Source: an uncultured Desulfovibrio sp. (GTDB lineage: Bacteria > Desulfobacterota > Desulfovibrionia > Desulfovibrionales > Desulfovibrionaceae). Taken from it: a DNA stretch of 15,463 nt. Below are positions 13,234 to 15,463 of the stretch, piece by piece. A program made the position numbers and the translations under genes. The DNA lies in the NCBI GenBank assembly GCA_900547595.1, contig URHE01000043.1:1-15463 (forward strand). Direction: 5' to 3'. The notes below the pieces were generated by a model that was not told the DNA's origin, searched no databases, and saw nothing but the letters and a program-made list of their open reading frames with translations. The stretch's first letter is position 1; the number at the start of each line of letters is the position of its first letter.

Positions 13234-14433
13234 TCAACGGCCCGTGAGGATGTCCTCCAGCGTGACGGCGAAGCTGTCGAGGTCCACTTCCGGAATGGTC
13301 AGGGGCGGCAGCAGCCGCAGGGTCATGCCGTGGCAGAGATTGCAGATGAAGCCCCGCCGGAGGAGTTCCTCCCACACGGGCTTGCCTTCCACGGCGAGCT
13401 CCACGCCGATCATCAGGCCCGCGCCGCGCACTTCGCGGATCTTTTCCGGCAGGCGCGCCTGAAGGGCGCGGAGCCTGTCCATGAGGGCCGCGCCAAGCCT
13501 GGCCGCGCGCGCCGGAATGGCATCGCGCAGCAGTATCTCCACCACTTTGGCGGCCACGGCGCTGGTGAGCGCGCCGCCGCCGAAGGTGGTGGCGTGGCTG
13601 CCGGGCTCGAAGCCGCGCGCCGCCTCGTCCGTGGCGAGCATGGCGCCCATGGGCAGGCCGTTGGCCAGGGATTTGGCCACGCTGATGGCGTCGGGCGTGA
13701 GGCCCGCGTGCTGGAAGGCCCAGAATTTGCCCGTGCGCCCCATGCCGCACTGCACCTCGTCGCAGAGCAGGAGCACGCCGCGCTCGCGGCACAGGGCCTC
13801 CACGCCGCGCAGGTAGTCGGCGGGCAGCGGCACTATGCCGCCCTCGCCCTGGACGCATTCGAGGAGGACGGCGGCCGTGGCCGGCGTCATGGCGGCCCTC
13901 AGGGCATCGAGGTCGCGGGACGGGACCTGGCGGAAGCCCTCGGGCAGCGGCGTGAACCCGTCGGACAGGCTTTCGCGCCCCGTGGCGGCGAGCGTGCCCA
14001 GGGTGCGGCCATGGAAGCAGCCGGAAAGGGTGATGATCTCGAAGGCGTCGCGCCGCTGCACCTTGCGCATGTAGCGCCGGGCGAGCTTGATGCACGCCTC
14101 GTTGGCCTCGGCGCCGGAATTGCAGAAGAACGCCTTGCCGTGGTGGGTGGTGGAGAGCAGGCGCCGCGCCAGTTCCAGCTGCTCCTCCTGATAGAAGAGG
14201 TTGCTCACATGCCAGAGCTTGCGGGCCTGCGCCTCAAGGGCGGCGTTGACCTCGGGGTTGCAGTGGCCGAGGCCCGTCACGGCGATGCCCGCCAGCAGGT
14301 CGACATATTCCCTGCCGTCCGCGTCCCAGAGGCGCGCGCCCTCGCCCCGGACGATGGCCAGCGGATAGCGGCTGTAGGAGCGGCAGAGCAGGCGCTCTTC
14401 CTCCGCCCGGATGGTGTCGAAGGCGTGCGACAT
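13234..14433 (-). CDS. argD: Acetylornithine aminotransferase
   Basis: ArgD is a PLP class-III aminotransferase of arginine synthesis (N-acetylglutamate semialdehyde to N-acetylornithine); family members can also serve succinyldiaminopimelate in lysine synthesis. The 399-residue length fits. Signatures are YVDLLAGIAVTGLGHCNP (43-60), FCNSGAEANEACIKLARRY (103-121), SGCFHGRTLGTLAATG (137-152), LLCDEVQCGMGRTG (222-235) and the PLP lysine K254 in SVAKSLANGLPMGAML, followed by TFGGGALTSAVA. The ATG at 14433 has AAGGAG 7 bases upstream and aligns with the family start; another in-frame ATG 24 bases upstream lacks a ribosome site. It follows dut by 84 bases with no T-tract terminator between, so they are probably co-transcribed. 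A perfect intrinsic terminator follows. Related ornithine or succinylornithine aminotransferases are possible but less likely. Confidence 0.93.
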   Translation of the reverse strand: MSHAFDTIRAEEERLLCRSYSRYPLAIVRGEGARLWDADGREYVDLLAGIAVTGLGHCNPEVNAALEAQARKLWHVSNLFYQEEQLELARRLLSTTHHGKAFFCNSGAEANEACIKLARRYMRKVQRRDAFEIITLSGCFHGRTLGTLAATGRESLSDGFTPLPEGFRQVPSRDLDALRAAMTPATAAVLLECVQGEGGIVPLPADYLRGVEALCRERGVLLLCDEVQCGMGRTGKFWAFQHAGLTPDAISVAKSLANGLPMGAMLATDEAARGFEPGSHATTFGGGALTSAVAAKVVEILLRDAIPARAARLGAALMDRLRALQARLPEKIREVRGAGLMIGVELAVEGKPVWEELLRRGFICNLCHGMTLRLLPPLTIPEVDLDSFAVTLEDILTGR

Positions 14434-14517
14434 GATGAAACTCCTTTGCGGCGGCATGCGCCGGTTGCGGTTTGGCGAATGGAGGCGGGATGTTCCGCCG
14501 GGCGGCCCGGCCCGGGA

Positions 14518-15018
14518 TCAGAGGCCGGTGTGGCCGAAGCCGCCCGCGCCGCGCTCCGTGGGCCGGAGTTCCGGCACTTCTTCCCAGGCCGGGCGGACAT
14601 AGGGCTGGAACACGAGCTGGGCCACGCGGTCGCCCCGTCGGAGGACCCGCTCCTCCCCGGAGGTGTTCAGCAGGACGACGAGGATCTCGCCGGTATAATC
14701 GGGGTCGATGACGCCCACGCCCTGGGCCACGGTGAGCCCGTCCCGCGCACCGAGGCCGCTGCGGGAATAGATGAAGCCCGCGTAGCCGGGTCTGACGGGC
14801 TGGATGCTGAGGCCCGCGGGCACGGCCAGGCGGGCGCCGGGGGCGATGCGGGCCTCTTCCTCCGCAAGGCAGGCGCGGAGGTCGAGCCCGGCGGAATGGG
14901 GCGTGGCCGGCGCGGGCAGGCCGCCATGGGCGCGGGCATAGAGCTCGCGCGCGCCGGGGCGCGCGAAGGCGATGCGCACGGGAAGCGCGGCGTCAGTGAC
15001 GGGACCGGTGATGTTCAT
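14518..15018 (-). CDS. dut: Deoxyuridine 5'-triphosphate nucleotidohydrolase (dUTPase)
   Basis: Dut hydrolyses dUTP to dUMP and pyrophosphate, keeping uracil out of DNA and supplying dTMP synthesis. All five motifs of the trimeric family are present: AGLDLRA (43-49), SRSGLG (85-90), GVGVIDPDYTGE (100-111), RGDRVAQLVFQP (128-139) and the C-terminal RGAGGFGHTG (156-165), whose Phe stacks on uracil. At 166 residues it is slightly longer than the usual 150, through an N-terminal extension of about 10-14 residues. The start is uncertain: the ATG at 15018 has no ribosome binding site. A sigma70-like promoter (15024-15052) ends only 5 bases before it, which would give a leaderless message. Codon 14 (GTG) is an alternative but also lacks a ribosome site. 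It is divergent from aroE and precedes argD. Confidence 0.93.
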   Translation of the reverse strand: MNITGPVTDAALPVRIAFARPGARELYARAHGGLPAPATPHSAGLDLRACLAEEEARIAPGARLAVPAGLSIQPVRPGYAGFIYSRSGLGARDGLTVAQGVGVIDPDYTGEILVVLLNTSGEERVLRRGDRVAQLVFQPYVRPAWEEVPELRPTERGAGGFGHTGL

Positions 15019-15023
15019 GCCGC

Positions 15024-15052
15024 GTTGTAGCGCAGCGCACGGCGGACTGCAA
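15024..15052 (-). promoter_or_regulatory. Putative promoter of dut-argD
   Basis: Minus-strand TTGCAG (15047-15052) and TACAAC (15024-15029, four of six consensus) are 17 bases apart. The -10 ends 5 bases before the dut ATG, so transcription would start at or next to the start codon. Confidence 0.42.
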
Positions 15053-15054
15053 GC

Positions 15055-15081
15055 GCCCGCGCCCCGCGCGGCGGCGCGGGC
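15055..15081. repeat. GC-rich hairpin between dut and aroE
   Basis: GCCCGCGCC (15055-15063) and GGCGCGGGC (15073-15081) form a perfect 9-bp stem with a 9-base loop. It lies between the two divergent -35 elements and has no T-tract. A shared operator or simply GC-rich chance are both possible. Confidence 0.4.
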
Positions 15082-15082
15082 A

Positions 15083-15112
15083 TTGACCGCACCGCTCCCG
15101 GCGGCGTATGGA
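15083..15112 (+). promoter_or_regulatory. Weak putative promoter of aroE
   Basis: TTGACC (15083-15088, five of six) and TATGGA (15107-15112, three of six) are 18 bases apart. The -10 ends 26 bases before the aroE start, leaving room for a short leader. Confidence 0.35.
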
Positions 15113-15138
15113 TGGGGCAACTTCAGCCGGGGGCACGC

Positions 15139-15463
15139 ATGTCCGCACCGCATCTTCCCGAGGCGCTGTATGGCGTCATCGGCTGGCCGCTGGGCCAGAG
15201 TCTTTCGCCGCTCGTCCACAATACGGGGTTCCGGGCCCTGGGCATCCCCGCCGTCTATCTGCGCTGGGAGATTGCGCCGGAGCGCCTGGCCGCGTTCATG
15301 GACGCCCTGCGCCTGCTGGACATCCGGGGCTGTTCCGTGACCATTCCGCACAAGCAGGCCGTCATGCCCTTTCTGGATGTGGTGAGCGAGCGGGCCACCC
15401 TGGCCTGCGCAGCCAATACCCTGTACTGGAAGGACGGCGCCCTGTGCGGGGACAATACCGACG
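15139..15463 (+). CDS. aroE: Shikimate dehydrogenase, N-terminal part (cut by window edge)
   Basis: AroE reduces 3-dehydroshikimate to shikimate with NADPH in aromatic amino acid synthesis. The 108 visible codons carry the substrate-binding domain. YGVIGWPLGQSLSPLVHN (11-28) holds the SLS motif that binds shikimate, VTIPHKQ (about 68-74) holds the catalytic lysine, and AANTLYWKDGALCGDNTD at the end holds the conserved Asn and Asp. The NADP-binding domain lies beyond the edge. The ATG at 15139 is chosen because it is the only in-frame start ahead of the GVIG motif. The upstream bases (GCCGGGGGCACGC) give only a weak ribosome site. It is the only plus-strand gene seen and is divergent from dut. 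Confidence 0.93.
   Translation, partial: MSAPHLPEALYGVIGWPLGQSLSPLVHNTGFRALGIPAVYLRWEIAPERLAAFMDALRLLDIRGCSVTIPHKQAVMPFLDVVSERATLACAANTLYWKDGALCGDNTD

Noticed and set aside
13330..15030. A 566-codon plus-strand open frame opposite argD and dut
   Set aside because: The true minus-strand products are clear, and the antisense frame shows no motif.
1..15463. tRNA, rRNA, CRISPR arrays, insertion sequences, phage or defence genes
   Set aside because: No cloverleaf with a CCA end, no regularly spaced repeats, no transposase or integrase motif was found. Gene content is conserved core metabolism.

Overview
The window is high-GC DNA that carries the core of dissimilatory sulfate reduction. It holds both subunits of APS reductase (aprB, aprA), the membrane complex that feeds it electrons (qmoA, qmoB, qmoC) and the promoter-distal gene qmoD. 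With a siroheme decarboxylase subunit of the alternative (Ahb) heme route and hemL nearby, this points to a Desulfovibrio-type sulfate-reducing bacterium (Desulfovibrionaceae). The species cannot be fixed from the sequence. All genes are on the minus strand except aroE at the right edge.

Layout in the direction of minus-strand transcription (right to left). (1) A divergent promoter region at 15019-15138 separates aroE (plus strand, cut by the right edge) from dut and argD. The argD transcript ends at a strong intrinsic terminator at 13150-13184. (2) A 358-bp AT-enriched regulatory region (12876-13233) carries a sigma70-like promoter overlapped by an 18-bp Rex-like operator, followed by aprB and aprA. 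(3) A 318-bp intergenic region (10047-10364) rich in hairpins, including two terminator-like ones, leads into the tightly packed qmoA-qmoB-qmoC-qmoD group, which ends at a T-tract terminator (4404-4439). (4) A good promoter at 4354-4381 precedes a polytopic membrane protein of unknown function. (5) A second promoter at 3317-3345 precedes a Rossmann/SLOG-like protein, then ahbB, hemL and cbiG. The last is cut by the left edge.

Functionally, AprBA reduces APS to sulfite and AMP. QmoABC is thought to move electrons from menaquinol to AprBA, and QmoD helps this process. The left-hand genes make tetrapyrroles: HemL makes 5-aminolevulinate, AhbB decarboxylates siroheme toward heme, and CbiG works in anaerobic cobalamin synthesis. 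Siroheme is both the cofactor of the later sulfite reductase step and the precursor of heme here, so the two halves of the window are linked metabolically. dut, argD and aroE are housekeeping genes.

Most of the window is conserved core metabolism rather than an accessory system. The less ordinary signals are a short dispersed hairpin repeat that overlaps or follows stop codons of consecutive genes, the hairpin-rich apr-qmo junction, the Rex-like operator on the aprB promoter, a probably leaderless dut mRNA, and two uncharacterised conserved genes between qmo and the heme genes.
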